This document shows positions 1 to 14,390 of a DNA stretch of 64,000 bases, one piece after another. The stretch covers positions 1 through 64,000 of the forward strand of contig JAQFVV010007284.1 of the NCBI GenBank assembly GCA_028023455.1, in the 5' to 3' direction. Position 1 is the first letter of the stretch, and each line of letters opens with the position of its first letter. The stretch is from Epiperipatus broadwayi. Its lineage: Eukaryota; Onychophora; Udeonychophora; Euonychophora; Peripatidae. The notes beneath the pieces are model-generated. The model was not told the origin of the DNA. It made no database searches and was given only the letters and a program-made list of their open reading frames with translations. Made by a program: the position numbers and the translations under genes.

Positions 1-179
1 TTGAATTTTGCATCACTGATGATGTAAGAATTAGCTATATTTAATTCATTTTACCCAAAAGCAAAAGTATATTATTGAATATGTATACAGGTAATGACTT
101 TGCTGTAATTGTATATACATATAATATTTTATTCGCAAAACACTTAAATATATCTATATATTACTGAATCTATAATACT

Positions 180-660
180 GTATACATCATATATAATAAA
201 TAACACAGCAAATGTTCATCCACTTTTTAAATATGTATATATATTTCTACAATAATATCAACAAATTAAAAAACCTTCCTCCTTTTTCTTTTCAAAAACT
301 TTATTTTCTTATCTAAATACTGAACATATACAGTATATATATTTATATAATACAAAACTCCAACATTTTCAACATTGATTTGTAATCGTAAATACCGAAA
401 AAGAGTAATAAAATATAGCAGTGGTGAGAGATATCCTTGAAAATGACTGTATGAAGATAAACAGTTAAACGGAGTTTTATTTTATAAATACTACATATAT
501 AAAGTATATATATATGTACAATATTGAGATAAGAAAATAAAGTTTTTGAAAAAAAAAAGGAGGAGGATTTTAATTTATTTGATAATACTGTATACAAATA
601 CTCCAATATGTAAATACAGTACAGAGCAAATGAAATAACCATCATCACAAACTTTCAGAA
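180..660. repeat. Foldback (MITE-like) repeat
   Basis: Two arms of about 90 bp are inverted copies: about 262-345 (CTCCTTTTTCTTTTC..) and about 500-590 (..AAAAAAAAGGAGGAGG). Weaker inverted similarity continues on both sides (AGCAAATG near 210 and 625; AAAACTCC near 353 against GGAGTTTT near 471). No coding potential. A non-autonomous DNA element is the likely origin; target-site duplications were not identified. Confidence 0.6.
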
Positions 661-3600
661 GAAACTACTAAATATGAATATTAAAACTGCGTGTGTGTTT
701 TCTTAAATACAGTATATTATTTAGAACACCTGGATAATTATGTGAAAATAGTTATTGATTTTGTAACTTTGTTAATAAATATGTTGTTTACACTCAAGAT
801 GTTTCAAATCAAAAGAAAAACAACATTTTAAAACTCAAATGTTGAATTAGAAAAGTTTAAAGGTAAAAACAGATTGCATTTGAAATTAATAATATTTCTA
901 CTCAAACAGGGGGGGGGGAAGGGCACTTATTACATTGCACACAAAATATACAGTAAGAAAAATGAACCTAACGGTGTATTTTAAAAATTAAGTTGATTTA
1001 CTTTTTAAAATAAGTTGATTTTTTTCTAGAGTTGACTGCTTTATGATAAGCATTTAGCATTTTGTTACTGTGGAGTACAGTAATAAGTCTTTATATTCAA
1101 TTCAATAATTAATATTTAAACATTATTGTTTTAATTTAAATAATTTCACATAAGTAATAAAATAAATGTATAGTAGTAATCTATACTGTGAAGGCAAATT
1201 TTAAAAAAAAGCACTTTAGTATGGATTTTACTTTCATTAAAATGAATTACTTAGCAGAAGAATATAAAAACTTTTTAAATTCAAATTTAGTTTCACTTTC
1301 TCTTTCTTTTGCTGTTCTGTACTTTTTAAAGTGAAAATATGTATTTTTTCTTAGGGGTATAAAACTTTTCTTTTTAGATAATGTATTTAGTCATCATTGT
1401 CATGAAAAAATCAAAGAAAATCTCTTTGAGTTTGGAAATCAATGTGGATATTTTAAGTCGACTGGAACCGACCAATTTTTTCCCATAGACCCCCATTATA
1501 ATTATGTATTTTGTGGATACAATATACTTGCTAATGATGAGTTTTGAGGACCAATTGCCATCATAAGCAGGGTAAAGGTGTATATATATATTGAACCAGA
1601 TAGTGTTGTAGATCACCTGGGGAACTCACTCTAACATGATGTTTTAACACTTTAATAAAAAGTCTAAACTTTAGAAAGCAAAATTAGAAGACTTTTATAC
1701 AAAAAAAAGATGCAATTATTTATTAATCTGGACCACACCAATGCAAATTGATTATTGCACCACCACAGTCCCTTAGGCAGAGAAGCATGATACCCATAGG
1801 GTACCTATGCCTAAGTTATACTATATGTAAAAATATATAATTGTGACCATGTTTGAAGGACATAGATCTTCCTGGCTGCAGAATTCAACACCCGATCATT
1901 CAAAACACTTTTTGTTTAAAAGTAAACTCCAGGCAGTACAAAGTTGCTACCATAACTAACATGCTCTGAATGATGACAAACCTAGTTTAGTGCCTAAGAA
2001 ATCCCAACTAGCTCAATCAAAAGAATAATATAATACATTACTGCTTTAATTAATGATAAAAGAATTGACCGAGCAGACATTAAGTTTTAAAGATAATTTC
2101 TTATTTTAACTAAATGATTACTATTATAATTTTAAAATACTTTTATAACTTCTTAATTAATCTAACAATGGTATTTTATATAATGACCATACTCACACTT
2201 TTAATTCATACAATAAAATATAAGATATCGCAAAGCATTAAATAAATACACGAAATTAATATGATATAAAACATTAAATAAATACATAACATTTAAAAAA
2301 CACACACATCAATAGTTCATTTTATGCATGCTATAGAGTTCATTTGCATTACTGACTCTGGAGGCTTCAAATTGTTGCAATGGCTACATTAATATCAGAT
2401 ATGGAATAAGAAATGTTATTTATTACCTATAGGATTTTGGACATTGACTTCTTGCTGTTTTCTGCTTCATGTGAGTTTTCCCAACCTGTTGGATTTGAGG
2501 TTTTGTGGAGGTTCCTATGATTGCTATTTCATGATACTATTATCCAAGACATACATTTCTGGTGGTTTCAAGTTATTAGGCAGGCATCACTTTTATTGGG
2601 AAGGTTGCTGATGTTCCATTGGACTAAGGCTGGAGTCTGGCCATATGCTTCCAACAATTGCTAACACTGCATTGTGATGAAAAAACACTGACTCTTGATA
2701 CATGACAACACTGATTGAAAACTGATTGTAAAAACTGATTGAATGATGAAAACCTGACTATTTATGTGACGACCTGTTGTCATTTTTAAAAATTAGTTTC
2801 TATACCTACCAGCTATATCCATTGTTGGAAATTTGTCCACTGCATATGATTACATTTTTGATAAGATTTTGATTAATTAATTAATCCTGTTTTTAATTAG
2901 TAGCCATTGATAATTCTGTTGTTTGTGGATTTTTATTTAGTAGCCATTGCTAATTCTGTTTTTATATAGCTTATGATTGTGCACAATCATAGAGGAAAAT
3001 TCCAATTATATGCTTTTATTTGCTTTTTAATATTTAACTTTATATTCCATTCTTTTAACATGCACACATTTTATTATTATTATTTTTTTATGTTTACCAT
3101 TTTGCTATTAACACACATATATATTTACATTTCTTTAAATTAAATGAAAACAGGTATTTTTAATTTTATGTACAAGATTTTAAACTGCTGTAACTTTAAC
3201 TTTTAAACAAATAACGAATAACTTTAACTTTTAATTACTTGAAATTCAACTACCTTTAACTTTTCTAAGTTAACTTCTCTCCCCCTTCCAATTACTCTTT
3301 AATATGTAAAACTATGAATTAATTGACTTTTAGCAAACTGTATTTCGTTTTAAATTAATAATAATAAAAAACTTTTCAGATTTCTATACATTTATTTATT
3401 TTCAAACAAGATATTTTTCTTTTTTTAATTCAAATATTTATGGACAGATTATTCTGCAGTGGTTTTATTTATTAGCATTTTAATTTTAAAATCTTTTTGA
3501 GTTATTTATAAAAAATTTTATTTTTAATAATTGTGACAACAATTTCACATGGGGCATTCTTCATGAGTAGTACAATATATTTTATGAAATATTAAACAAT

Positions 3601-4300
3601 AAAAATGTTTATTTCATAAAGTATGTATATAGCTAACAAATTATTTTACACAGTAAGTGCATATATCTTTGTGATAGGGGATGGATAAAGCATTAAATCC
3701 ACAGTTATAGATTTATGCAAATGGAATTCTACATTGGGATAACATATGTATTTATAGATTATTGAAGAGCAAACTTATTGCATTGGTCTTACAATAGTAA
3801 TATTTAAATACTCCAATAGAGCATTAGGTATGCAAGAATATTATGACTGATATACATTCAACTAAAAATGGTTAAATCCAAATTTATACAATAATATTAA
3901 TCAAACACCTGTGGTGATGATGACTTATAATCTAGCACTGAATATTAACTAAGTATCATTACTCCAAAAATATTTTTATTTGTTTTTTTTCTAGTTTTAA
4001 TAAATAATAAATGAAACTTTAAAGTGCCAAACCATCTATATTGAAAGCCTATGTTTGGAAAACTTATTAATGCCTAATCATCATCATTTATAAATTATTA
4101 TTGTCATCCCTGCATTTTTCAGGATTGTAGATATTAATAGCATAATGGATATTAATAGCATTATGTTTGGAATGAGTTTGATAAACAAACACAAATTAAA
4201 TTGATTATTATTAATAATTTGTTGCTTATGTATTTGAAACTATTAAGTATAAGCAAATATAATACAAAATATTAAAGATAATACAAATAATAATTATTAG
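661..4300. other. Non-coding AT-rich DNA, no gene recognised
   Basis: No ORF here has a recognisable domain. Contents: a G run near 909-917, a short tandem near 2886-2962, and scattered AT-rich low complexity. The segment 1374-1616 has a short minus-strand frame that I do not recognise. Confidence 0.6.
2886..2962 (+). repeat. Imperfect two-copy tandem repeat, about 43-bp period
   Basis: TAGTAGCCATTG, a variable base, then TAATTCTGTT occurs twice about 43 bp apart, the second copy with one or two differences. Confidence 0.6.
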
Positions 4301-4308
4301 AGACATTT

Positions 4309-4380
4309 CAAACTTAAGATCTTGTGATAACTATATTGATAAGACAAACTTAAGATCTTGTGATAACTATATTGATAAGA
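4309..4380 (+). repeat. Perfect 2 x 36-bp tandem duplication
   Basis: CAAACTTAAGATCTTGTG through CTATATTGATAAGA is present twice back to back with a 36-bp period and no visible difference, so the duplication is recent. It sits at the left edge of the dispersed repeat at 4370-5190. Confidence 0.85.
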
Positions 4381-5190
4381 TGTTACTAAATGTAAAGTTT
4401 GAAATCATGGTTTTGACAGATATTGTTATTTTACTAAATTTATGAATAGGTCATCCATGGTAGTAGTTGTCCTTCTTTGGCCTTGGTGAGGTTAGATGGG
4501 ATATATAGTAGATCTTACTGCATATTCCATTTCCTCTCCATACAGCATGATTAAAGCAGATGATGGTTGATTTTAGTAAATTTAATTGCATTACTCTTGT
4601 GTGTTTTTATTAGTGTGGTCATTGATTTTTTCTTCATGCATGCCAGATAGTCTTTTGTTGGCTAATTAGTAGTGAAAAAATAGTGCATGGTATGCTATCC
4701 AAGATAAAGTGGGAAACTGCTTTATCCAGCAGTTTCTCTTTTCTTCATATGATCATTGCAATACTTCTTGCTTTAAGGCTTAGAATAGACTAGACTTACC
4801 TAATTGTTTATTTTTGACTTGTTATGTTTCACACCTACCATGTATTCAAAGATATTTTCAAAAAATAAATTTATCAAAATCTAGTTATAAAATTTAACAT
4901 CTACTTATATATAACATGTTGATTGATAAACATTTTTTATTCCTTAAATTATGATATAAAATAGAGTTTATCTCTTTAAAACCCCCCCCCCCATTAATTT
5001 TTGATAGCATTAGGAAGGAAAAAATCATTATCAACTTTTAAAAATTGATTGATAACTTAGTAATCCATAATTTTCAATAACATATTTAGATTTGCCACTT
5101 AATTTGTTATAAGAATGGGAAATTTATTTATTTAAAACCCCATTCAGAAGGCAAATCAGAAACAGTCACAAAATACTCTATATTTTTTAT
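4370..5190 (+). repeat. Dispersed repeat Y, left copy
   Basis: About 820 bp alignable by eye, with indels, to the reverse complement of 10060-10995. Shared landmarks are AAAGTTTGAA, then TAGACTAGACT, then ATTTAACAT, then a segment ending CAGAAGGCAAAT. No protein is recognised. It could be a long non-autonomous element or an old segmental copy. Confidence 0.6.
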
Positions 5191-6689
5191 GAAGTATGTG
5201 ATTCAAATTTTTGCACATATCAAAACTATTTTTCTTTCTTCCTTTACATAGTATGACTTATAATCTTATTTTTATCAATTTTATATAGTGCTTCTCTTTT
5301 ATTATATTTTTAATAACATTATATTAAAAAATATATAGACTAATATTTTTAAATTGTCTAAACCAGTGTTCTTAAGTGATATTTATGTTATATCTAGTAA
5401 AAACACATACAACAGTTTATACAATTACTTTTTTTTAACTATGAAGTTTTGTAATGTAACTAATTTGAGCTGCTATTTGGTTTGTTTAGTTACAAATCAC
5501 CTCTTTTTAAAATAAAACAATGGGACAGTGTAATCTTTGATTTCTCATTTCTATATCTACACAAAATTTAACTTTAGTTTATTTCTCTAACTAGTTATAT
5601 GTCTTAGTCATTTTTTTTAAATCTTGTTTTACAATTATACAAATATATAAATAAACAAAACACATATGTCCATGATTTCACTGTTCAGAGATTTGCTTGG
5701 CGTTGAATTGTAAAAGGAATAAATAGGATTTTAACTCCAGGATTTATAAAAAATTCAACCATAGGACATTAAAATGTACAATGAAGCATGAATATTAGCA
5801 GAATTACCTCAGTGTGACTTCTGTTAAGCTATCCAATATATCAGTGATCAAATACAATACCAATATATAAAGCCTTACTCTCTTTTGAATCTTGAGGCAA
5901 ATCAATAATATAACATTTAAAAATTAAGCTTTGTTCCCACTTGAGGCTTAGAGGCTAATAAATCCAACAAATATTCTAAACGGCACCATGCTTCACCTGA
6001 GCCTTACCAGTGAGCAGATGAATAAACTATTTTAAAAAACTAGCTGTGGCAGTACCTAAGACAATATATACTTTACATTGTCATATGACAATATAGTGCT
6101 TCATATACACAACCAAATCCTAATACATCACTAGAAGTAGAACATATCTAAACAAAATTAAAAATTTTTTTTTTCATTCTCTGCAGAAATGAATTCATTC
6201 TAGTCATATATTTCATATTTATTGATACTATCTATTTATCATTTGAATTATTACTATTTTTTTCAATATCATCAATAAAAGTTATTATTTTTTTCTAGCG
6301 AACTGATAATTTCTTTTTTTGTAATTTTAATTGTAACTTTCTGTATTGTCATCTATTTTAAATTTTAACACGCTGCAAGTAATTTTCTCTTTAAATCATT
6401 TATCCTTTTAACCTATCCAGAATCAAGAGAGAATAATCCTTTTTTTATTTTCCTAAAATCAAACTTTACTTTTCTCCAGATATTTCTTTAAAGGTGCAGA
6501 TATTATTTGGAATGACTTGAAAAATCTAACATTTTTTTATTATCATGGAGTGGATCTTTTATTTTCTATTTTCCAATCTTAACATTGGTACTGAAATGTG
6601 AAGATCAAACTCAGGATATTATTAGAGTGTGTTATCTAATTTGATCTTATGTTATTTAGTCTTTTTGAATCATATATATGAGTGGTCCA
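5191..6689. other. Non-coding DNA, nothing recognised
   Basis: AT-rich sequence without credible coding frames. The block 5940-6030 is slightly less AT-rich but shows no familiar motif. Confidence 0.5.
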
Positions 6690-7030
6690 AATGACTTAAT
6701 TTAACATGGGTATTATATCAATATTGACATCAGAAAGGGTTTGAGCATTCCATCATCATCAGATTTTCAATGATATCGATGGCTGAGGAGCTTGTCCACT
6801 AAAGTTTGGAAAATTGCTATTTTAATATAAACAGAGTACTGATTATATATATATATATATAAGTATAGGAGATGATGATGAGTGTTGGTTCAGCATGAAA
6901 TACATATATTGGAGATCATTTATCTTTTTCATGTGTGTGACCACATGTATCAGCTGTATACGATGGAGTGGATAGCTAAAAGAAGCTTGAGAGTCTGTGT
7001 TCAAATCTTCTTTAATTATAGAGAACATCT
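6690..7030 (+). repeat. Family C repeat copy with degenerate hammerhead
   Basis: Homologous to 20930-21300, 29945-30290 and both arms of 19975-20560. Shared landmarks are GAGCATTCCATCATC, TTGGTTCAGCATGAAAT and TTCATGTGTGTG. Its right end contains GTTCAAATC, resembling a pol III B box, so a SINE-like origin is possible. The hammerhead-like core is annotated separately. Confidence 0.65.
6869..6913 (+). ncRNA. Hammerhead ribozyme-like motif, family C (decayed)
   Basis: Core ATGATGA (C3 changed to A), stem II GTGTTG..CAGCAT, then GAAA and a short stem III before A and TTGG. The 5' strand of stem I is lost. Read as a decayed copy of the well-formed motif at 20068-20111. Confidence 0.4.
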
Positions 7031-7529
7031 ATTTTTACATTTCTTTGCATATTCTTCATTATTCCTACTTTTAATATTTAAGAAGTTAAATTAATGTTTT
7101 AACTTAATGGGCAAAATTTCATAAGTTCCTGCAAATAATAAACTCTGACACTCATCTGCAAAATTCTTAATTTCATAATCACTGCAACTATCTTCTATCT
7201 CATATTGTACAAGTCATCATAGAAAGTCTTTCCTAAATTTTCACTTATAATAGTCTTTTTATATCTTTACATCATTAAGTTCTTGACTTTTATCCTCATT
7301 ATTTTTTTTATGTATGCTTTCATCTAAAGTGTCCAGAACAACTTCAAGTTTAAAATCTGTCATCACTTCATTTTTGAAAAATCTCTTTTACATCAGTACC
7401 TATTTGTATGGATGCCTGAATTTGAACTTTATATTCAATAGCATCATTATAAAAGTTTATTTTTTTTAAAATCATCCATTTAAGGTTCTTCAACTAAATT
7501 GAATATAGTACTGGTCTCAACACAATGGT

Positions 7530-8290
7530 AGATTACATAGTGAAATAGTAATCCCCTTTATATTTAAATAAAAAATATTTACAATCTGAAATTCTAACAA
7601 TGGGATGATTTGAAAATCTAAGCATCTTCATTTACACATTAATCTTTTTAATTATCATGGTCTCATAGAACCCACATTAATGAAGAGACTTTGCACTCCA
7701 CGCAACGTGCACATACACACACACACACACACGGAGACCCTGTATCGGTCCAGAAAATGATTATTTGTTATATAAATATTAATTTTATTTAAAATACATA
7801 ATATGTTTTATTTGTTTATAATATTATATTTATAACATAGGCAGAGTTTATTTTATATATGCAGTATTTCTTTGGGTTCATAGTAAAATAAAAAAGTATT
7901 GTATACACAAATTATTTAATATCTTATAATAAATTAGAATAAATGCATTCATTTACTAATATTGTTTAAATGCATTTAACAATTATCATATTAACATTTA
8001 AAAAATTTTAATTAAAAAAAAATTAAAAGCAAAATATTAATAAAAATGGTTAAAATAAAAATGTGATTAAATATGAAATCCAACATTTGCATAATTAAAA
8101 AAACCCTTAATGTTTATTCATTGAGTACATTGACTATACTTAAATAAAGTTTCATAATGTAATAGTTAGTGCATATGCCTTTACTTGTGACATGGGTTCG
8201 AATCTAATATCTTTTAAATTTTATTTCTGATTTCAAGTAGACAACTCATAAGCAAATTAGCTAACAATTTATCTATCTAGCTATGTTTAT
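7530..8290 (+). repeat. Dispersed repeat X, left copy
   Basis: About 760 bp, inverted relative to 10996-12180. Shared landmarks are TTTACAATCTGAAATTCTAA, GCAGAGTTTATTT, TTGAGTACATTGACTAT and TAATGTAATAG followed by GGGTTCGAATCT. The right copy is interrupted by a nested foldback. Contains the tRNA-like segment at 8150-8215. Confidence 0.6.
8150..8215 (+). repeat. tRNA-like (pol III promoter-like) segment
   Basis: GGGTTCGAATCT fits a B box. It is preceded at the right distance by TAATAGTTAGTGCATATGCC, which resembles a D-arm and A box. It lies inside repeat X and recurs inverted near 11085-11150, so it belongs to the repeat and is not a tRNA gene. Confidence 0.4.
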
Positions 8291-8637
8291 ATATCTCTAG
8301 AAATAATAATTCTTACTCAATCTTCTGAATAAGTCATAAGATATAGCAAAAAATTTGCTTTTATTTGTTTTGAGGGTAAGAATATTTCTATGCCTTCTGA
8401 TACTACCTTCTTTTGAATTAAAAAAAATGATTTGTCTATCTCTATGATTCCTTAAATAATTGCTCCATTACAATCAGTCTTTCACAATCTAGCACTACTT
8501 AGAAACACTTAGAATTCTATGCATTTGATAACACACACTCAAATACATGAGTATCTGAAGAGAGAACAAATGAAGCACCTGCCTTCCTGAGATTAAGTAA
8601 AAAAGTCACAAATTATAGTTCTAAAAGTGATTGAAAT

Positions 8638-9520
<883 letters not shown>

Positions 9521-10059
9521 TGTTTTTTTTTGTATAATAAATTTATATGCATCATGTATATGTTTTTGTATTGATACAATATAGTATTCTATAATCTATT
9601 TGTGACAAAAATACAAAAAATAATAAAAATTATAATATTTATGGATGCACCCGATCACATCTGCACTATGCAATCATGATGAGAATTTAATAAAAAAATG
9701 GATAAATCAAATATTCTGTAATTTTAATATAGTTTAGTGAATAATGATTACAAAGAAAATCAAACTATATTCTACTCATATTTCATTATATGTTGTAACT
9801 TAAACAAATTTGATAGTAGCTTGAATTAGTTACATTACAAAGTTGCATAATAAAAAAGTACAAATTTTTATATGTATATGTGCACATACTAGATATAATA
9901 TATGCACGAGTTTAGGCAATTATATGAAAAAAATTGTTTTACAGATTGTTTTTATATATTATTAAAATTTTTATAAAGGAAATGTACTACATAAAATTGA
10001 AAACAATAAGACAATATCTCATAGTATGTAAAGGAAGAAAAATAGTTTTGATGCACATA
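9521..10059. other. Non-coding AT-rich DNA
   Basis: No gene or named repeat recognised between the microsatellite and repeat Y right. Confidence 0.5.
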
Positions 10060-10995
10060 AGAATTTGAATTCCATAGTTTATAAAAATATAATGTATTGT
10101 TACCTTTTCTAATTTGCCTTCTGAATTGGGTTTTAAATAAATAATTTGCTCATTCTTATAGTAAATTAAAGGGAAAATTTAAATACATTATTGAAAATTA
10201 CGTTACTAAAGGTAAAAAAAAAAAAAAAAACCATCAATCAATTTTTAAAAATCGGTAATGATTCTTTTTTCTTTCTTTCTATTGCTATTGTAAAATAAAA
10301 TGAAAAGAAAGGTAATGAGAAAAACTACATTTTTATAGTATGATTTAAGGAATGAAATTTTTTGCCAATAAACATGTTATAAATAAGTAATGTTAAATCT
10401 TGTAATTAGGTTTTGATAATTTTTTTTTTAAAAACATCTTTGAATGCAGGGTAGATGTGAAAAACAACAACAACTGGGGTATAAATAAGTTCTAAACAAA
10501 CAACTAGAGCAGTCTAGTCTATTCCAAGCCTTAATTCAAAAACAGTGTTGCAATGATTTCATAGAGAGAAGAGAAACCACTGGTTAAAACAGTTTCTACA
10601 GTAATTTAGATCATCATGTGTACCTGAAATTAAAAGTATTTTTTCATTATTAAAATATACCACAGAAATTATGACATTATATAGCAAGGGTGACTAGGAC
10701 ACCAACTACCACACCAATCAAAACACCCAGAGTGATACAATCAAATCCAGAAATTAATGCTGAGGTTTTCTAAAACCAGTCATTGCCTGCTTTAATAATG
10801 CCACAAGAAGAGAAGTAAACTATTCTGTAAGATCTATCAGAACATACTGTATGACTAACATTATCAATGCCCAAGAAAAACAATTACCACTATGGATGAA
10901 TTAAGTAAAACATTCCTAAATAGAGTAAAATTATATCTGCAGAAAACCATGGTTTCAAAATGTTCAAACTTTACACTTAGTAAGATCTTATCAAT
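10060..10995 (-). repeat. Dispersed repeat Y, right copy
   Basis: Reverse complement of the 4370-5190 unit with substantial divergence (indels, different homopolymer lengths). On the minus strand it directly follows repeat X (10996-12180), whereas on the left Y precedes X with 2.3 kb between them. Confidence 0.6.
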
Positions 10996-12180
10996 ATAGA
11001 TATATAATCAGATAAATGGCTAGTTAATTTGCTTATGAGTTATATAGTTGAAATCAGAAATATCTTTGATTTAAAAAATATTGGATTCGAACCCATGCCA
11101 CAAGCAAAGACATAGTATCTAAGTACTACATTATGAAGCTTTATATAAATATATAGTCAATGTACTCAATAAATGACATTAAATGTTTTTTTAATTATGA
11201 AAATGTTATATTACATGTTTAAAAATATTTTTATTTCAATCAGTTGTTATTATATATTTTGCTTTTAATTTTTTTAAATTAATTTTTTTAAATGTTAATA
11301 AGATAATAGTTAAATACATTTAAAACAATATTAATAAATGTAAGTGTTTAGGTATGTTAATTGTTTATTGTAATTTATTATAAGATATTAAATACTTTTT
11401 AAGACAGGCTTTAACCTAAATCGTATGTATCTTGAAATTTATAATTGTCAAACAATATCTTTAATTGCTGATAGAGGGACCTCTCAAACCACAACACAAG
11501 ATAGTGACTTTTATAAAGATAAGAGTGAGTCTTAACCTGCTTTAGATTGACTTATATAAGTGGAAAGTTAGGTTAAAGATAAGATGGTCACTCTTATCTT
11601 TATAAAACTCACTATCTTGTGTCATGGTTTGAGAGGTCCCTCTATTGGCAATTAAAGATATTGTTTGACTATTATAAATTTCCAGGTGCATATGATTCAG
11701 GTTAAAACTTATCTTAAAAAGTATTTCCATATATTTCCTGTGTGCTTAATAAATAATTACAACTTTATAAGATATTAAATAATTTGTTTATACAGAGCTA
11801 AACATTTTTTATCTTACTATGAACAGAATGAATTACCGCATATATAAAAAAAACTCTGCCTTTGTTATAAACATAATATTATAAACAATGCTACATATAA
11901 TGTATTTTAAATAAAACCAATATTTATATAACAAGTAATCATATGTTTCACAAAAAAGGTAAACTAATCTTCTGGACAGATACAGGACCACCATGTGTTT
12001 GTGTGCAGCTGTGTGGGGTGCAAAGTCATTTCATCAATGAGGATGCTATGGTACAATGATAATTAATAAGATTAATATGTAAATAAAAATGTTTAGATTT
12101 CCAAATTGCTGCATTGTTAGAATTTCAGATTGTAAATATTTTTTGTTTAAATATTAAGAGGATTACTATTTTACTTAGTC
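10996..12180 (-). repeat. Dispersed repeat X, right copy, interrupted by a foldback
   Basis: Inverted copy of 7530-8290. It includes the tRNA-like B box (GATTCGAACCC near 11090 on plus) and the TTTACAATCTGAAATTC landmark near 12125 (inverted). It is split by the palindromic insertion at about 11405-11735, which the left copy lacks. Confidence 0.58.
11405..11735. mobile_element. Palindromic MITE nested in repeat X
   Basis: Two arms of about 150 bp are near-perfect inverted copies (GAGAGGTCCCTCTAT near 11630 against GATAGAGGGACCTCTC near 11471; CACTCTTATCTTTATAAA against its complement). Absent from the left copy of repeat X, so it marks an insertion. Non-autonomous, no coding capacity. Confidence 0.72.
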
Positions 12181-12650
12181 TTGTAACAATTAAACCATTA
12201 AGCATTACATGATCACCATCTCTTATACTAGCACGTAATTGTTTATAACAAGGCAAAACTCTCCATACAGTAGTGCCATGCTGTGCTAACCAGAGTAATC
12301 AATGGATGCCAGAAGGCTTATTTTCAATTTCATTCTCATAGTTTTATAGTTAGGTAGAGATAAAAGGTGGTTGCTGGAGGGTTGCATTAGATACTAAAAT
12401 CTAGGTGTAGTGCTCTCAGATACAAAACTCCTCACTGATGAAGACCACAAGCCAGAAACTAGTCTGGGGATAATGGATGAGTAGGCATTAGATAGGGATT
12501 TTATGCACAAGCCTTCTTGCATCCATTGATTACTCTGGTTGGCACAGGGTGGCACTACTGTATGGAGAGTTTTGCCTTGTTTTTGTCTTGTAACAATTGC
12601 ATGAAATATACAACATATTGTGTATTCTACCACTGCGCTAAAACGAACAG
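12181..12650 (+). repeat. Family A foldback unit with hammerhead
   Basis: About 85-bp inverted ends (12230-12325 against 12510-12600; GGCAAAACTCTCCATACAGT and its complement, ATCAATGGATGCCAGAAGGC and its complement) enclose a plus-oriented family A core with the hammerhead at 12429-12470. TTGTAACAATT occurs just outside both inverted ends. The minus-to-plus switch occurs right after GGATGCCAGAAGGC, as in the copy at 27190-27617. Confidence 0.7.
12429..12470 (+). ncRNA. Hammerhead ribozyme-like motif, family A
   Basis: Stem I TCCTCA (12429-12434) pairs with TGGGGA (12465-12470) with one G-T wobble. Core CTGATGA is at 12435-12441 and GAAA at 12455-12458. A minimal stem III (AC..GT) follows, and the predicted cleavage site is after C12464. 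Stem II is weak here (GAC/GCC) with an A-A mismatch next to the core. Confidence 0.62.
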
Positions 12651-14390
12651 ACCAATATCATATTACCATGATAATTAATAAAATTTATATGTAAATGAAA
12701 ATGTTATATTTAATTAGAAACATAAAAGTGTATCTATATTGAATAGTTACATTCAAATTCATGAAGTGCAAGACAGTAAAGTATACTCAATTATAGATTT
12801 CACAAAGAATATAAAAGCAGAAAATATATACATGCATTAAAATAAACAAATAAAAAACAATGTTTAAATCTTAAAATATTACATAGGATATAAATTAAAA
12901 TGATCAATAATGATAAAAACCTAATTATATATAAATGGTCAGCTTAATAATGGAGAAAATCAAAAAACACTGGATCAACTAGATTGAAACCAAAAAAAAA
13001 AAAAAGCCTAAATATAATGCACATGAGACTTGAGATGTATCAGGTAATATGACTTATTGATTAATAGTCTTGAAAAGAAATTTAAGATTTCTAAATGTTC
13101 CAAGATATGATATTCTAAATCTATTTAAAAGTTATTATCTTAGTCACTAAACAATATATAATAATATTTTATAAATGCAATGGTATAAACAAAGAATATC
13201 TATAACTTTCATACTGAAACCAATATTCACCTCAAAATATTTCTAAAGATGTTTTAAGTGGATTTAGAATATTCTACTTTTTAAAATTTATTGCTTGCAT
13301 CTCCAGCATCAATCATTATAACTCACTTGAGTTTGTCATCCCAGTAACATTTATGTTCAATAAACAGATGTTTTCTGTTATATATATGTATCAATTTAGA
13401 GTGGATGATTAAAATGGATTTATCTAGTGATTCAATTTCTATTTTTACAAACCAGATGGCACTGCTAATATTATATTTATTTAATACTAAAAGGTGTGAC
13501 CTGTTTATGTTGAAAGAAATTTTATGTAAAGAATGGCATGTGACTTATTAAAACTTAGGATGTTAAATATGAAATTGTATTAAAGTTCATATTGTTTCAT
13601 TAATAACAAAGTGATAGTATGTTATTTTTAAGTACTAATTAATAATTATAATTACATTAGCATTAGTATAGACATGTAATTATTAAAATTAATTATACAA
13701 ATATCTTTACGAGAATGAGCTTATTTATGGTCTTTGCCTGAAGACAAGTTGTGGTAACAAGGCAATAATGTATTAGTGACAGTTTGCAATTGTTCAGTTC
13801 TTAAGGGAAAAAATATGATAACCAATTTAAAATTGCTTATTATAGTTTTTTGGTGAGTTTATTTTTACTGTTGTAAACTTTATAAAATCGTAGTAATATA
13901 TTTTGAATTATTATTATTTTATTTTTTTTAGCGTATATATATTTTAAAGACAGCTTAACCTGAACTATTAACAAGATATCACAAAGGAACTTGTGAAAAT
14001 CCCAAACAAGAGACAATTTCAGTAGTGACTTGAAAGCAGTAATTAATCTAAATTGATTTAAAAACTGCACGACTTTTATTTATTTATTTTTGCGGGAAGG
14101 GGAAAACAGCTATTACCAATTTTTTTTTAGCTAATGAAACATTTTGGTTGTTAATTTTTGATCCGTGATATAATAATTTTTAATTTATGTAAATACAATA
14201 GACAATTTTTTTCACTAGTCAGACAATAAATTATCATATTTGATATATTTTTGCAATAATATGGATACTGCAAAGTATAATTGTTTCTATCAGAGGTGGC
14301 TCGAGTAAAAAAATGGGGTGTGTGTGTCATTTATGATTAAAATATAATACTTAGCATTATAATTACGTATATAAATTGATAAACTTTTCT
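12651..14390. other. Non-coding AT-rich DNA
   Basis: No supported gene; short frames such as 13840-14070 have no recognisable domain. Confidence 0.5.

Noticed and set aside
8-40. ACTGATGATG near the left end as a hammerhead core
   Set aside because: No GAAA at the needed distance and no stem I partner.
343-648. 101-codon minus-strand frame rich in Tyr/Ile/Leu
   Set aside because: Lies inside an inverted repeat and is made of AT-rich low-complexity codons; no domain.
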